This document shows, in pieces, positions 17,305 to 26,355 of a DNA stretch of 64,000 nt. The DNA comes from CAZBMD01 sp964493325. GTDB lineage: Bacteria; Babelota; Babeliae; Babelales; RVW-14. The notes below the pieces were generated by a model. It was given only the letters and a program-made list of their open reading frames with translations. It had not been told where the DNA came from and did no database searches. Made by a program: the position numbers and the translations under genes. How positions within the stretch are numbered: the stretch's first letter is position 1; the number at the start of each line of letters is the position of its first letter. The stretch covers positions 208,204 through 272,203 of the forward strand of contig CAZBMD010000001.1 of the NCBI GenBank assembly GCA_964493325.1. Reading direction: 5' to 3'.

Positions 17305-18279
17305 TTATAGTCGAGATATTTGCATATGTTTAATATTTGGAATATCTGTTACCAGCGGCATCAAGTAATGCTGTAGAAAAATTAAATCTTTATTGCTGGG
17401 GGATTTTTCTGTGATGGTTTCTGTGATTGCTTTTTCTAAATGCTCGAGATCTTCATGTGTGAGTTCTAGTGACGCTAGTTTTGTAATTTGTTCATGAACA
17501 ATATTCATAGAACTTGCAGCAACAGGAATTACATTAATCCCTTTGCTTTCCAAAAATTTAATTAAAATAAGATAGGCATGGCATTGGTATTTTTCTGCAA
17601 TTTTTTTAAGAGGTATTGATTTGTTTAAGTAGTGCGATTCTCCTATTGGTAGAGCTATTAAAAGTTGGATATTTTTTCTGGTGAAAAATTCGACCGCATT
17701 CTGAAAAGCATTGATAGCATTATCAACCAAGCCAACAGCTTTTTTATGCGGTGGGCGAACAAGGAGACGCAGCAGCGAAGTACATGGGATTCTTTTTTTT
17801 TCTAGGTACAATTTTGGTAGTGGTAATTTATAATTTTTATAATCAATTTCCCATACCGAAGATAAATAAACTATATCATGGAGGCTCATGCCCAAAAAGC
17901 CGGCAACAAGCATTGGATTGGTGCTTAAGCCTGCTATTAATTCTAACGATTGAGGATTGAGAGCATGCTCATCTTCAGCGCTGATGTAAAAAGACTTAAG
18001 TGAATTGCCAACAAAGTGAGCAAGTTGTGCGTGAGGCAGTCCTGTGATATTCAAATTTGTGCGATCAATGGTATTAAGCTTATCGTAGGCATTTTTGTTA
18101 AAACTTGAAATATCAAATGAATTATAGCCGAGTTGCTGTGCTGCTTGCATCTGGCAAACAATCATATTGGAGTTGCCAACAAGTTCAATAGTTGGCAGAG
18201 CGCTTACTGTATTGCTACTACAAAAAAACAATGAGCCAGCTAGAAACAGCAATTCTGCATAATAACGAATATAGTTCAA
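17305..18279 (-). CDS. Secreted hypothetical protein
   Basis: I recognise no family in this 324-residue protein. It has an N-terminal signal sequence ('YYAELLFLAGSLFFCSSNTVSA') and then mixed alpha/beta sequence with several leucine-rich helical stretches. The last 80 residues ('LASLELTHEDLEHLEKAITE') look purely helical. Cysteines are few. It lies 20 bases downstream of tmk on the same strand, so it is probably the last gene of the aminotransferase-tmk transcript, ending at the shared terminator. The function is unknown. Confidence 0.65.
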   Translation of the reverse strand: MNYIRYYAELLFLAGSLFFCSSNTVSALPTIELVGNSNMIVCQMQAAQQLGYNSFDISSFNKNAYDKLNTIDRTNLNITGLPHAQLAHFVGNSLKSFYISAEDEHALNPQSLELIAGLSTNPMLVAGFLGMSLHDIVYLSSVWEIDYKNYKLPLPKLYLEKKRIPCTSLLRLLVRPPHKKAVGLVDNAINAFQNAVEFFTRKNIQLLIALPIGESHYLNKSIPLKKIAEKYQCHAYLILIKFLESKGINVIPVAASSMNIVHEQITKLASLELTHEDLEHLEKAITETITEKSPSNKDLIFLQHYLMPLVTDIPNIKHMQISRL

Positions 18280-18299
18280 GACCTCTCCTTTAATCTTTT

Positions 18300-18923
18300 T
18301 TATTTTCTAAAAAAATCTAATATGTTTTTTGTCGCTTGTTCTGCTAATGTTTCAGCATCAAGCGACCCATCAAGCTTTATAACATTTTCTCGGTTTGCAA
18401 AAATAGTATCAAAGCCATCTGACACGCGCTGCCAAAAATCCTGCTTTTCTTGTTCAAAGCTGGTTAGCAGGTGTCTGCTTTGCTTGATGCGTGCAACCGC
18501 CGTGGCTACATCAATCTTGACGTGCAATGTTAGGTCTGGCGCAATGCCATCCATCACCCATTTATTAATCGAAGTAATCATGTTACGGTCAATTCCTCTG
18601 CCGTAGCCTTGATATGCAAGAGATGAATCGTGGAGTCGGTCTGAAATGACTATCTTTCCTTGCGCGAGCGCCGGCTTGATGATGCTATAAAAATGCTGAG
18701 CTCGATCTGCTGCAAACAAAAGATATTCAGCAGTGTCGCACACAATCTCTTTTTGTTCGTGCAAAATATCACGCAACTTTTGACCAAGTGGAGAACCGCC
18801 TGGTTCTTTGGTGAGAAAAATTTCGTGATTATGTTTTTGTAGCAGGTGGGCAAGGTTGCGGGCAAGCGTACTCTTGCCCGATCCATCAATACCTTCAATA
18901 GAAATAAGAAATCCTTTTTTCAT
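18300..18923 (-). CDS. tmk: Thymidylate kinase
   Basis: Tmk phosphorylates dTMP to dTDP for DNA synthesis. The P-loop 'EGIDGSGKST' is at residues 10-19. The DR motif 'VISDRLHDSSLAYQGYGRG' and the lid region 'IKQSRHLLTSFEQE' are present, and the 207-residue length is normal. It starts 11 bases after the aminotransferase stop. In a nucleoside-importing organism it would feed on salvaged thymidine nucleotides, but no thymidine kinase is in the window. Confidence 0.96.
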   Translation of the reverse strand: MKKGFLISIEGIDGSGKSTLARNLAHLLQKHNHEIFLTKEPGGSPLGQKLRDILHEQKEIVCDTAEYLLFAADRAQHFYSIIKPALAQGKIVISDRLHDSSLAYQGYGRGIDRNMITSINKWVMDGIAPDLTLHVKIDVATAVARIKQSRHLLTSFEQEKQDFWQRVSDGFDTIFANRENVIKLDGSLDAETLAEQATKNILDFFRK

Positions 18924-18934
18924 GCGCTCATCGC

Positions 18935-20155
18935 CTACAAAGGAGAGAGTGTTTGAGCTTTTTGCTGCTCTTGAAATGCGCTAATTGGAGCATTTTTTAC
19001 GGTCTGAATAATGTGATCAACTTCTTCATCCGTAAGTTCTGGCCACATTGGCAGGGCCAAGATAGAGGTAACCAGCTTGATAGAAATTGGGCATTCGTTA
19101 ACAAGTTCAGGAGCCGTTACCAAAAATTCAATTTCAGGAAATGCTTTTGGATAAAAAATTCTGGTACCAATACCTTCTTTGGCAAGATATTGTTCCAGTT
19201 GATTACGGTACACAGTGCCAGCTTCATCAATAACTTGCACGCAGTACTGATGATAGACGCTGGTTCCAATTTTAGTTTTTTGCGTCTTGAGCCATGAGAG
19301 GCCTTCAAAGCCTTTGTTATAACGCTCTGCAATTTCTCTGCGGCGCTGATTCCAAGCGTCAAGATGTTCTAGTTTAAGGGCTAAAATTGCTGCTTGAATG
19401 CCATCAAGGCGGCTGTTGATGCCAACTTCTAAATAATCATATTGTGTTTTGCGGCCGTGGTTACGCAGTTGCAACAATCGTTCTGCAAGTACAGGGTTGT
19501 TGGTTGAGCAGCATCCGCCATCACCAAATGCGCCCAAATTTTTTGTTGGGTAAAATGAAAACGCTGTTATATCCCCAAGGTTACCAACGCGTTTGCCTTC
19601 GATATGAGCACCAATGGCTTGTGCTGCATCTTCAACTATCCAGAGCTTCCATGCATCTGCAATTGCCTTGATTTCAACATAATCTGCTGGTTGGCCAAAA
19701 AGATCAACGGTGATAATGCCAACAATTTTACGTCCTGTTTTGGTGTGAATTGCTTGCCCCTTGTGCATGGTTGCATGTTCTTGGAGCCATGCATTCATTT
19801 TTTTAGGATCAACGTTAAATGTTTCTTCATCAATGTCGATAAAAACAGGATGAGCTTCAAGCGCAACAACTTCACTGCTTGATGCGATGAATGAAAAAGG
19901 GGTCGTCAGAACAATAGAGTCTTTTGGCATATCAAGCGCTCGAAGAGCAAGCCACAATGCATCAGTTCCCGAGTTGCAGCTGATAACGTGATTCGCTTGT
20001 AGGTAGGCTGCAATTTTTTTTTCAAGATTATCAACAAACTTTCCACCAACAAATTGCTGAGATTCAATAACATCACTGATAACGTTACTCAGTTCTGGTT
20101 GTAAATTTTTTATCTGTCTAGCGAGAGAAAAACTAGGAATCGACTGCATGCTCAT
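18935..20155 (-). CDS. DegT/DnrJ/EryC1-family sugar aminotransferase
   Basis: This PLP enzyme family transfers an amino group to a nucleotide-linked keto-sugar, usually for surface glycans. The Schiff-base Lys lies in 'FSFYPTKNLGAFGDGG' (Lys205). The cofactor-binding 'VEDAAQAIGA' (Asp176, Gln179) and the substrate loop 'GTDALWLAL' are intact. The length of 406 residues is typical. The partner dehydratase or epimerase is not in the window, so the sugar is unknown. Upstream is a 480-base gap shared with the divergent giant surface-protein gene. Confidence 0.92.
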   Translation of the reverse strand: MSMQSIPSFSLARQIKNLQPELSNVISDVIESQQFVGGKFVDNLEKKIAAYLQANHVISCNSGTDALWLALRALDMPKDSIVLTTPFSFIASSSEVVALEAHPVFIDIDEETFNVDPKKMNAWLQEHATMHKGQAIHTKTGRKIVGIITVDLFGQPADYVEIKAIADAWKLWIVEDAAQAIGAHIEGKRVGNLGDITAFSFYPTKNLGAFGDGGCCSTNNPVLAERLLQLRNHGRKTQYDYLEVGINSRLDGIQAAILALKLEHLDAWNQRRREIAERYNKGFEGLSWLKTQKTKIGTSVYHQYCVQVIDEAGTVYRNQLEQYLAKEGIGTRIFYPKAFPEIEFLVTAPELVNECPISIKLVTSILALPMWPELTDEEVDHIIQTVKNAPISAFQEQQKAQTLSPL

Positions 20156-20341
20156 AAAAGCTCCAAGAAAATTTTGATAAAACTCTTTACTTTGCTCGTA
20201 GGTGAACGATTACACTGTAACAACGTTCGAAAAAAATGATTACAATTGATTCTGAATAATCATTAAACGTGAATAATATAGCATGAATAATGCGTTTATG
20301 AAGGGTCTTTTAATATCCCGATGTAGAGCGGCAAGTAAGGC

Positions 20342-20370
20342 TTGACATTTAAGAGGCAAGAGCTAAGGTA
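20342..20370 (+). promoter_or_regulatory. Candidate sigma70-type promoter of the surface-protein gene
   Basis: A perfect TTGACA (20342-20347) is followed after 16-17 bases by a weak -10-like TAAGGT/AAGGTA. If used, it gives a 5' leader of about 260 bases. The -10 match is poor, so this is tentative. Confidence 0.35.
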
Positions 20371-20401
20371 AAGTTTGTAGTAGTGAAGGGAAGGGAGAAG
20401 A

Positions 20402-20485
20402 GTGAAACGGAGAATTTCAATCAACATCTTTTATAAAATCCCAGCCCGATGTGCCGTTGCAGGTGTTTTGTGTTGGTTTCATTGA
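20402..20485 (+). CDS. Candidate 27-residue leader peptide
   Basis: A GTG start with AAGGGAG six bases upstream opens a 27-codon frame that begins 'MKRRISINIFYKIP' and ends 'AGVLCWFH'. The basic start and hydrophobic end resemble a tiny signal or leader peptide. It lies just after the predicted transcription start of the giant gene. Without conservation data it may be chance. Confidence 0.25.
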   Translation: MKRRISINIFYKIPARCAVAGVLCWFH

Positions 20486-20638
20486 TCTAAGCGAATAATC
20501 AAAAACGCTGTCGATGTCTACTGATCCTTTTAATCGAGTGAGAAAGGAGGGTCGAGCGAAAAAGTTATCTAACAATTTTTAGATTTGCAAATAGAGAGTG
20601 TGTGGTTGTTCAAGTTTATCCTAAAAAGGGAGAAACGG

Positions 20639-23600
20639 ATGATAAATAGAAAACTACGTGCGATGCTTCTTGCGTTATCGCTCGCCAGTGCTCCATTCAT
20701 GAAGGTTAGTCCCTTCACATGGGCACCTGTTGGTGATGCGGTTGATTCAGAAGGCTACGCAACGACAAGTGGTGTATACCACAAAGGTTTTAACTCTGGT
20801 GGTAACGGTGGTGACTATATCGATGAAAATCCTCAAGTAGCAAACTCATCGATGAGTACAGATGTTTCAGATGTTCTTTATATCGATGGTAATCTTAGAT
20901 TGCCAGGAGCTCCAGATAATGGTGGAGCTGATGATGGCTTGACTTCTGGCGATCCAGATGGACTTCCAGATGCTTATACTGCGGGGCCTACGCCTTGTTC
21001 TCTCAAAGTTGATGGTGACGTGCGTGTTGACGCAATCGATGGTGACATTGACATTTACATGCTCAGTGATGTTACGTTTGAACCGTACACAAACAGTGCT
21101 GGTTTATCACTAACATATGGTAATACGGGCACCCCTGCTGGTACCGATGGTCTTGGTTACTCACAACTGTATTTCAATGCAGAAGAAGGTAACACCATCA
21201 CATTCCACGTTACCAATAACCTTTTCTTCAAGGGTCGTACCGTTGATTCTGAAACTGAAGACTATACCGATATGATTGTAACCTTTGCAGGTTCTGGTAA
21301 AACAGTTTTCAAATTGGCTGATGGAACAATAGTTTCATTTGATGGACAAGTTGATGACACAACGCCAATCACGGTTTCTATAGATGAAGAAGGTAATTTA
21401 GTTGAAGATCTTCCGCTTGATATTAATGATGAGCCAACGTGTGAATTCAGCTCTAATGCTGCAGGAACAAAAGTATTCATCACTATGGATCAAACTTTTG
21501 ATCAAGTTGATTGTGGGCAACACAAAGTCACTTTCCAAAGAATGACCGAAGCTGAACACGCAGAAGAAGAGGGTGATTTTGATCCTTCACTTCGCAGCAT
21601 GGTGTATGTTGGTGTCAACTCTTTGATTACCTACCTTTCTGACAATGATTCAGGTTTTGAAGATGATGAAAACAGCTGCATAGGCGGTTATGGTTCATTA
21701 GCATTTGATCCTTCAATTGTTGGTGATGCTGAAGATGTTTCTGGCCGACTGATTCTTATGATCAAAGGCGCGTATGATATTGATTTTGATGAAATGTCCG
21801 AAACTTACGGCCAAATGATAGCAAAATATCCATTCAACGACGGTGCTGTTGTTGTTGCTGGTCATCATGTTGATTACGGTGAAGATGAAGGTTGTTATAG
21901 CTTTGAGCCTGACAATATTCGCGATACACTTGATTATTCAACGCCAGCTGGAGTGCAAGCATTATTTGTTGTAAAAGATAACGTTGCTTATGAAAATGAC
22001 GAAAATGAAGAATACGATCCAACAGTTGATGATCGTAAAGGTCTTTTGGTTATCAACGACTGTGCTAACCATGGTAAACTAGCTTCTGATCCATATTGGG
22101 ATCTGTATAACGATCCAGATGAAGGGTACACTGGATCTTCCTATGCTTACTCAAATCCTAACAATGCTCAGTTCAACGTTCGTCGTGGATTTGTGCTTGG
22201 CGTAAACGGTCAAATTGACGTTTATCACCATACGTTCTTGGATTATGTTGCAGGTTCCTATAACCAGATCGACAAAATAACCGAGTGTGATTTTGATGAT
22301 TTGTGTTCTGTAAAGAGCCGCAACCCATCTGCGCTGATTGTTGATGGTCTTGATGCTCGCTTGTTCTACGATTCAGATGGTGGTCCATTTGTAGCAAACC
22401 CATTCACAGAAGAACTCAGTTTGTTTGAAGCTGCAAACCCATTCACTAATGCTGTTCAAGATGTCCGCAAGGCTGAAATCAAACTTCGTGGTACCGGTGC
22501 AGTGTACTTCCGTAGCTCAGTTTCAACACGTGATGGCTACATGTACAACTACTGGTTTGGAACAGATTTTGATACAGATAGTTACGATGATGTCTATTTA
22601 GATCCAGCTGTTGACTATCTCTATTCACTTGCTAACGGTGATTTTGATGAAGATGGCTATCCAACAACTGTAACTTACAATGGTCTTCAACTTGATCTTA
22701 ACGAACAGACAAATGATGACACCATTCCTGGTCAAGTAGAAGGACATCATGTTCTTGACGTTGAAGGTGCGCTTGATGTCTATTCAGTTGCAAATACAAC
22801 TGAAACTGATGACGCGTATTTGACATCTGATGGCTCAGAATGTGATTCCCGTGCATTTGCAACTGAAGTTGATCAAGCTGGTATGCTCGAAATGTACAGC
22901 GTACTGCGTGACTACACCGGTCGTGAACTTGATTTTAATGAAGACTACACCAATCGTCCTGTTTTTGCCGATGGCACTATTGATGGCCTTGGCGAAGAGG
23001 GTTATCGTGGCGTACCATTGGTCATCGATGATCAAGATTACGTTCGCTACAATTCTCCAGGTATGTTCTTCAATAACTTCATGTCATTGTTTGGTGCTAA
23101 CTTGATGCACTCAGATGCAACCAAGTATGTTGACGGAACACCTGGCAACTCTGATCCTGCAATGACCGGTGGTGAAAGACTTTATTTTGTTTCCGATGAA
23201 GCTGGATTGATTCCAGAATTCTCTGATGACTCAGAAGAAGTCTTGTTGCAAGACACCGATCCAGATCGTTACAGAACTCCAGAAATCAGATTGTTCAATT
23301 CAACCATTCATCTGCATGATTCACTGAATTCATCTGGTTTGCGTTGGGTTGTTATGGACATTCCTGGTGCAGATGGTAGCGATGAAGATCATGAACTTGA
23401 AGATAACACTTCATACATCCGATTCTCAGATCAAGGCGATAGTCATCAGACATTGCCATTCAACCACATCAGAACATGGGGTCAAATCTTCTTGATGAGC
23501 AGCTTGAACAACACCATGGCTGATCCAGAATGTAGCAACTTTGCAACCGAAGGCACATTCTTCAATATTTTCCGTCACACAGCTCCAACAGAAGCTGGTT

Positions 23601-26278
23601 ATGCAAATATTGAATTACTCCTTCAAAACAATGACCAATTTGATGAAGATGTTCCAACAGATTTTTATGATCTGCAACGCGCTCATCACTTGTTCATTAT
23701 GGGAATTCCAGAAAATGGAACCTGTAACACCAAAATTGGTTGGGAAGACATTTATGGCGACAGCGTCTTTTTCCCTTATGATGATCAGTTTTCTGATAAC
23801 GAAGATGATTATTTCACCAATGACATTTTGACAGACAATGACGAATTTGCTGCATCTCCTGCAACAATGACTATCGATGGCAAAGTAATTTGCATCGGTG
23901 CATTTGATGCAAATGGTGATCCTGCAAGAGTGCCAGCTGTCAGCAGTGATGATGATGGCGTTTTGTATGTTAACCATGGTGGAAAGCTCACCATTACTCC
24001 AAAAGTAGTGACAACAAGCGAGCTTCGCGATATCAACCCATCGCAGGCTGTAATTGATACAATTATCGCTCAGCGTATTTGGAACGATTACGATTTTGAT
24101 GGCATCAACCGCGTTGTTCAATTGACCGGTTGTGTTGATCTTCCTCACGATCAAGTAACCTTCAGTCATCGCTACAGCGTTCAACCATACAATTTCACAA
24201 CAGAGATGTTTGATGCTCGACGCGAAGATAACACATTGCCAGACGGCTCTGATGACCCAGGAACAGGCGGATTTGTTCGCTTGAGCTTTGAAAATGCAGC
24301 TCGCGGACCATTGCGCAGCCTACGCTACCCATGCGTTGACCGTTCTGGTGGCGAAGAAGTTTCTGTTGGTTGGTTCTACCGTGATTTCGAAGGTAACGAC
24401 AACTCCATTCCTGTCAAATCTTCAATTCACAAGTTCTTGACCAAAGCAACCGAAAGCCTTGGCGGACCTGTAGATCGTCCAATCGATCTTCTCTACGTTG
24501 GTGCTGGTGATGATATCACCCAGTTCCGTGTAGCTGGAGCAACATTGTCCGATCCATTTGCTCTTGATGTTGCTGGTGACCTCAATCGTCCAGTTGTTGG
24601 TCGTGTTCGTGAATTTACAACACTCAAAACAACTGCCGATCTTATCACCGAACACTTCATTGGTGAAGGTGCTCATGCAGCACTCTTTGTTGAAGCTGGT
24701 GGACGTATTGGTCTTGGTAGCCGCAGCTGGAACGAGCATTCAATCAATGCTTGGAACTTGCTTGGCAAAGATTACGTCAGCATCTGCCCACTTGGCGATG
24801 GCGTGATTGATGTTAACTCCAATTTGCTTGTTGCAGATAGACTTCCGTTGATCTGTACAACCAGTTTTGGTGTTGATCCTGAAGATGAAGAAAACGAAGA
24901 CTTTGCACAACGTATCACGTTCTACTCCGATCAACCACGCGAAATCCGTGTTCCTGCCTGTGGCGAACTTGACTTGAGCAGCTTTGGACAAGCTTCTGGT
25001 CGTCAAGAAATCGCTTTTGGTGGCAACGTGCGTTTGGTTATCGAAGAAGGCGCAACAATCCGCTTCCCAGATTTCGATGCTGTTAACGGCGGTGTGGTTC
25101 TGTACTTCAATGATAATGCTCAATTGATCTTTGAAGGTGCCGAAAATAACGCTCTTCGTCGACCATACTACTCAGATGATGCTCCAGCAGATGATGCTCG
25201 CGCAAAACTTGTAGGTGCTGGTCAAATCTGGTTTAACAAAAACGCTCAAATGCGTGTTGACGGCAATGCGCTTGTTGGTGTTCAAACCGATGACCTAACC
25301 TATGTCACCGAAATCATTATTAGCTTGCAACGTCAGAGTGCATTCTATATTGGTGACGACAATGTTCCAGGCGGTTCATTTGAAGTTGGTAACCCATGTG
25401 AACGTGGTGAAGCTGGTATTTACTTTGAACTTATTCTTGATGGTCCTCGAGCATTGATGCACACCGACCGCGAAGGCTTCTTTGGTCTTGGCGCCGGTAT
25501 CTTGAACAAACAAGGTGTAATCAACGGCGACGCTGATGTATCAAACAATCCTAACATCCTTGGCGATGGCACAGCTCAAATCATCTCTGGTGTTCCTGTG
25601 TTCAATCCTGACACAACAAACGCATGGCAAGTTCATCGCTTGTTCAACGTTGTTTATGCAGGTATTGAAGTCAAACAAGGTATCATCGAGCACAACAACA
25701 TTGCTGACGGTTCAAGCAAAGATTCATCTTTGTGGGCAATTGGTCCAGTATATGAAGGGTTGTTCCTTTCCATCAACGACAAAGAAAATGCTGTTGTTCG
25801 TGGCGGCGGAAACCTGATGTTTGTTCCAGAAGCTGATACAGAAACCGGTGATGCTGTAACGTTTGCTAACGTGTGGGATTACGCAGGTTTTGTGGCAAAT
25901 GGTGAAGCTTATTCAGTGCTTGGCTCAGGTCCATTGCTGCTCGACAGAGCTGCAGAGTTTGGTGCAACTGCATACGAAAACGGATCTGAATTCTTTTTGG
26001 GTTCAGATGATTTCTTCAGCATGCTCAGCTCACTGCCAATCAACGAACAAGCTCGTCCAAAAGTTGCTGTTGGCAGAACACAGTTTGATGACCGTGCTGC
26101 GCTGACATCTTCCGTTGCTGGTCGTAAGTACGCTGTTGGTTCAATCATTGATCGTTTTGATGCTCCATCAATTACTGGCGTAGGCAATGCTGATTACGAA
26201 GATATTCGTGAACTTGGTGCGCTTGGTGTGACAACAGACAACACTGGTGATCCAATTAGCTATTTCATTATTAACTAA
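20639..26278 (+). CDS. Giant secreted surface protein, probable beta-helix, Asp-rich with many cysteines
   Basis: This is the largest gene in the window (1879 residues). The ATG at 20639 is chosen over TTG 20585 because AAAAAGGGA precedes it and it opens a signal peptide (about residues 1-24). The mature protein is acidic, rich in Asp, Asn and Gly, with short strand-turn units such as 'KLTITPKVV' and 'LVIEEGATIRF' typical of right-handed beta-helix surface proteins. About eighteen cysteines are spread along it, allowing disulfide links. Codon use is strongly biased (AAC, TTC, GGT, CGT), unlike most neighbours, which points to high expression. There is no autotransporter barrel and no sorting motif. 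A barrel-type protein follows and may hold it. No known family is recognised. Confidence 0.85.
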   Translation: MINRKLRAMLLALSLASAPFMKVSPFTWAPVGDAVDSEGYATTSGVYHKGFNSGGNGGDYIDENPQVANSSMSTDVSDVLYIDGNLRLPGAPDNGGADDGLTSGDPDGLPDAYTAGPTPCSLKVDGDVRVDAIDGDIDIYMLSDVTFEPYTNSAGLSLTYGNTGTPAGTDGLGYSQLYFNAEEGNTITFHVTNNLFFKGRTVDSETEDYTDMIVTFAGSGKTVFKLADGTIVSFDGQVDDTTPITVSIDEEGNLVEDLPLDINDEPTCEFSSNAAGTKVFITMDQTFDQVDCGQHKVTFQRMTEAEHAEEEGDFDPSLRSMVYVGVNSLITYLSDNDSGFEDDENSCIGGYGSLAFDPSIVGDAEDVSGRLILMIKGAYDIDFDEMSETYGQMIAKYPFNDGAVVVAGHHVDYGEDEGCYSFEPDNIRDTLDYSTPAGVQALFVVKDNVAYENDENEEYDPTVDDRKGLLVINDCANHGKLASDPYWDLYNDPDEGYTGSSYAYSNPNNAQFNVRRGFVLGVNGQIDVYHHTFLDYVAGSYNQIDKITECDFDDLCSVKSRNPSALIVDGLDARLFYDSDGGPFVANPFTEELSLFEAANPFTNAVQDVRKAEIKLRGTGAVYFRSSVSTRDGYMYNYWFGTDFDTDSYDDVYLDPAVDYLYSLANGDFDEDGYPTTVTYNGLQLDLNEQTNDDTIPGQVEGHHVLDVEGALDVYSVANTTETDDAYLTSDGSECDSRAFATEVDQAGMLEMYSVLRDYTGRELDFNEDYTNRPVFADGTIDGLGEEGYRGVPLVIDDQDYVRYNSPGMFFNNFMSLFGANLMHSDATKYVDGTPGNSDPAMTGGERLYFVSDEAGLIPEFSDDSEEVLLQDTDPDRYRTPEIRLFNSTIHLHDSLNSSGLRWVVMDIPGADGSDEDHELEDNTSYIRFSDQGDSHQTLPFNHIRTWGQIFLMSSLNNTMADPECSNFATEGTFFNIFRHTAPTEAGYANIELLLQNNDQFDEDVPTDFYDLQRAHHLFIMGIPENGTCNTKIGWEDIYGDSVFFPYDDQFSDNEDDYFTNDILTDNDEFAASPATMTIDGKVICIGAFDANGDPARVPAVSSDDDGVLYVNHGGKLTITPKVVTTSELRDINPSQAVIDTIIAQRIWNDYDFDGINRVVQLTGCVDLPHDQVTFSHRYSVQPYNFTTEMFDARREDNTLPDGSDDPGTGGFVRLSFENAARGPLRSLRYPCVDRSGGEEVSVGWFYRDFEGNDNSIPVKSSIHKFLTKATESLGGPVDRPIDLLYVGAGDDITQFRVAGATLSDPFALDVAGDLNRPVVGRVREFTTLKTTADLITEHFIGEGAHAALFVEAGGRIGLGSRSWNEHSINAWNLLGKDYVSICPLGDGVIDVNSNLLVADRLPLICTTSFGVDPEDEENEDFAQRITFYSDQPREIRVPACGELDLSSFGQASGRQEIAFGGNVRLVIEEGATIRFPDFDAVNGGVVLYFNDNAQLIFEGAENNALRRPYYSDDAPADDARAKLVGAGQIWFNKNAQMRVDGNALVGVQTDDLTYVTEIIISLQRQSAFYIGDDNVPGGSFEVGNPCERGEAGIYFELILDGPRALMHTDREGFFGLGAGILNKQGVINGDADVSNNPNILGDGTAQIISGVPVFNPDTTNAWQVHRLFNVVYAGIEVKQGIIEHNNIADGSSKDSSLWAIGPVYEGLFLSINDKENAVVRGGGNLMFVPEADTETGDAVTFANVWDYAGFVANGEAYSVLGSGPLLLDRAAEFGATAYENGSEFFLGSDDFFSMLSSLPINEQARPKVAVGRTQFDDRAALTSSVAGRKYAVGSIIDRFDAPSITGVGNADYEDIRELGALGVTTDNTGDPISYFIIN

Positions 26279-26288
26279 AGGCTACACA

Positions 26289-26316
26289 GTTGAGGGAGGA
26301 GTAATCCTCTCTCAAC
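26289..26316 (+). terminator. Intergenic hairpin between surface-protein and barrel genes
   Basis: A 12-bp stem (GTTGAGGGAGGA with TCCTCTCTCAAC, one G-U pair, GTAA tetraloop) lies 10 bases after the giant gene's stop. It has no U-tract, so it is more likely a partial terminator or an mRNA-stabilising hairpin that sets different levels of the two products. Confidence 0.5.
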
Positions 26317-26355
26317 CAGCATAAAATAATGTTTACAAAAAAATAGGGAGAGATA

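Larger units (their letters stand above)
20156..20638. other. Long intergenic leader of the giant surface-protein gene
   Basis: About 480 bases with no large ORF. It holds a GAACG...CGTTC dyad at 20203-20228, a good -35 box, a short candidate leader ORF (both listed separately), and a perfect AAAGGAGG at 20543-20550 with no start codon at usable distance. The length and content suggest post-transcriptional control of the downstream gene. Confidence 0.6.

Noticed and set aside
20585..20638. Upstream TTG start for the giant surface protein
   Set aside because: It lies 35 bases from the nearest strong ribosome binding site and would put a charged segment before the signal peptide; ATG 20639 has a well-placed site.
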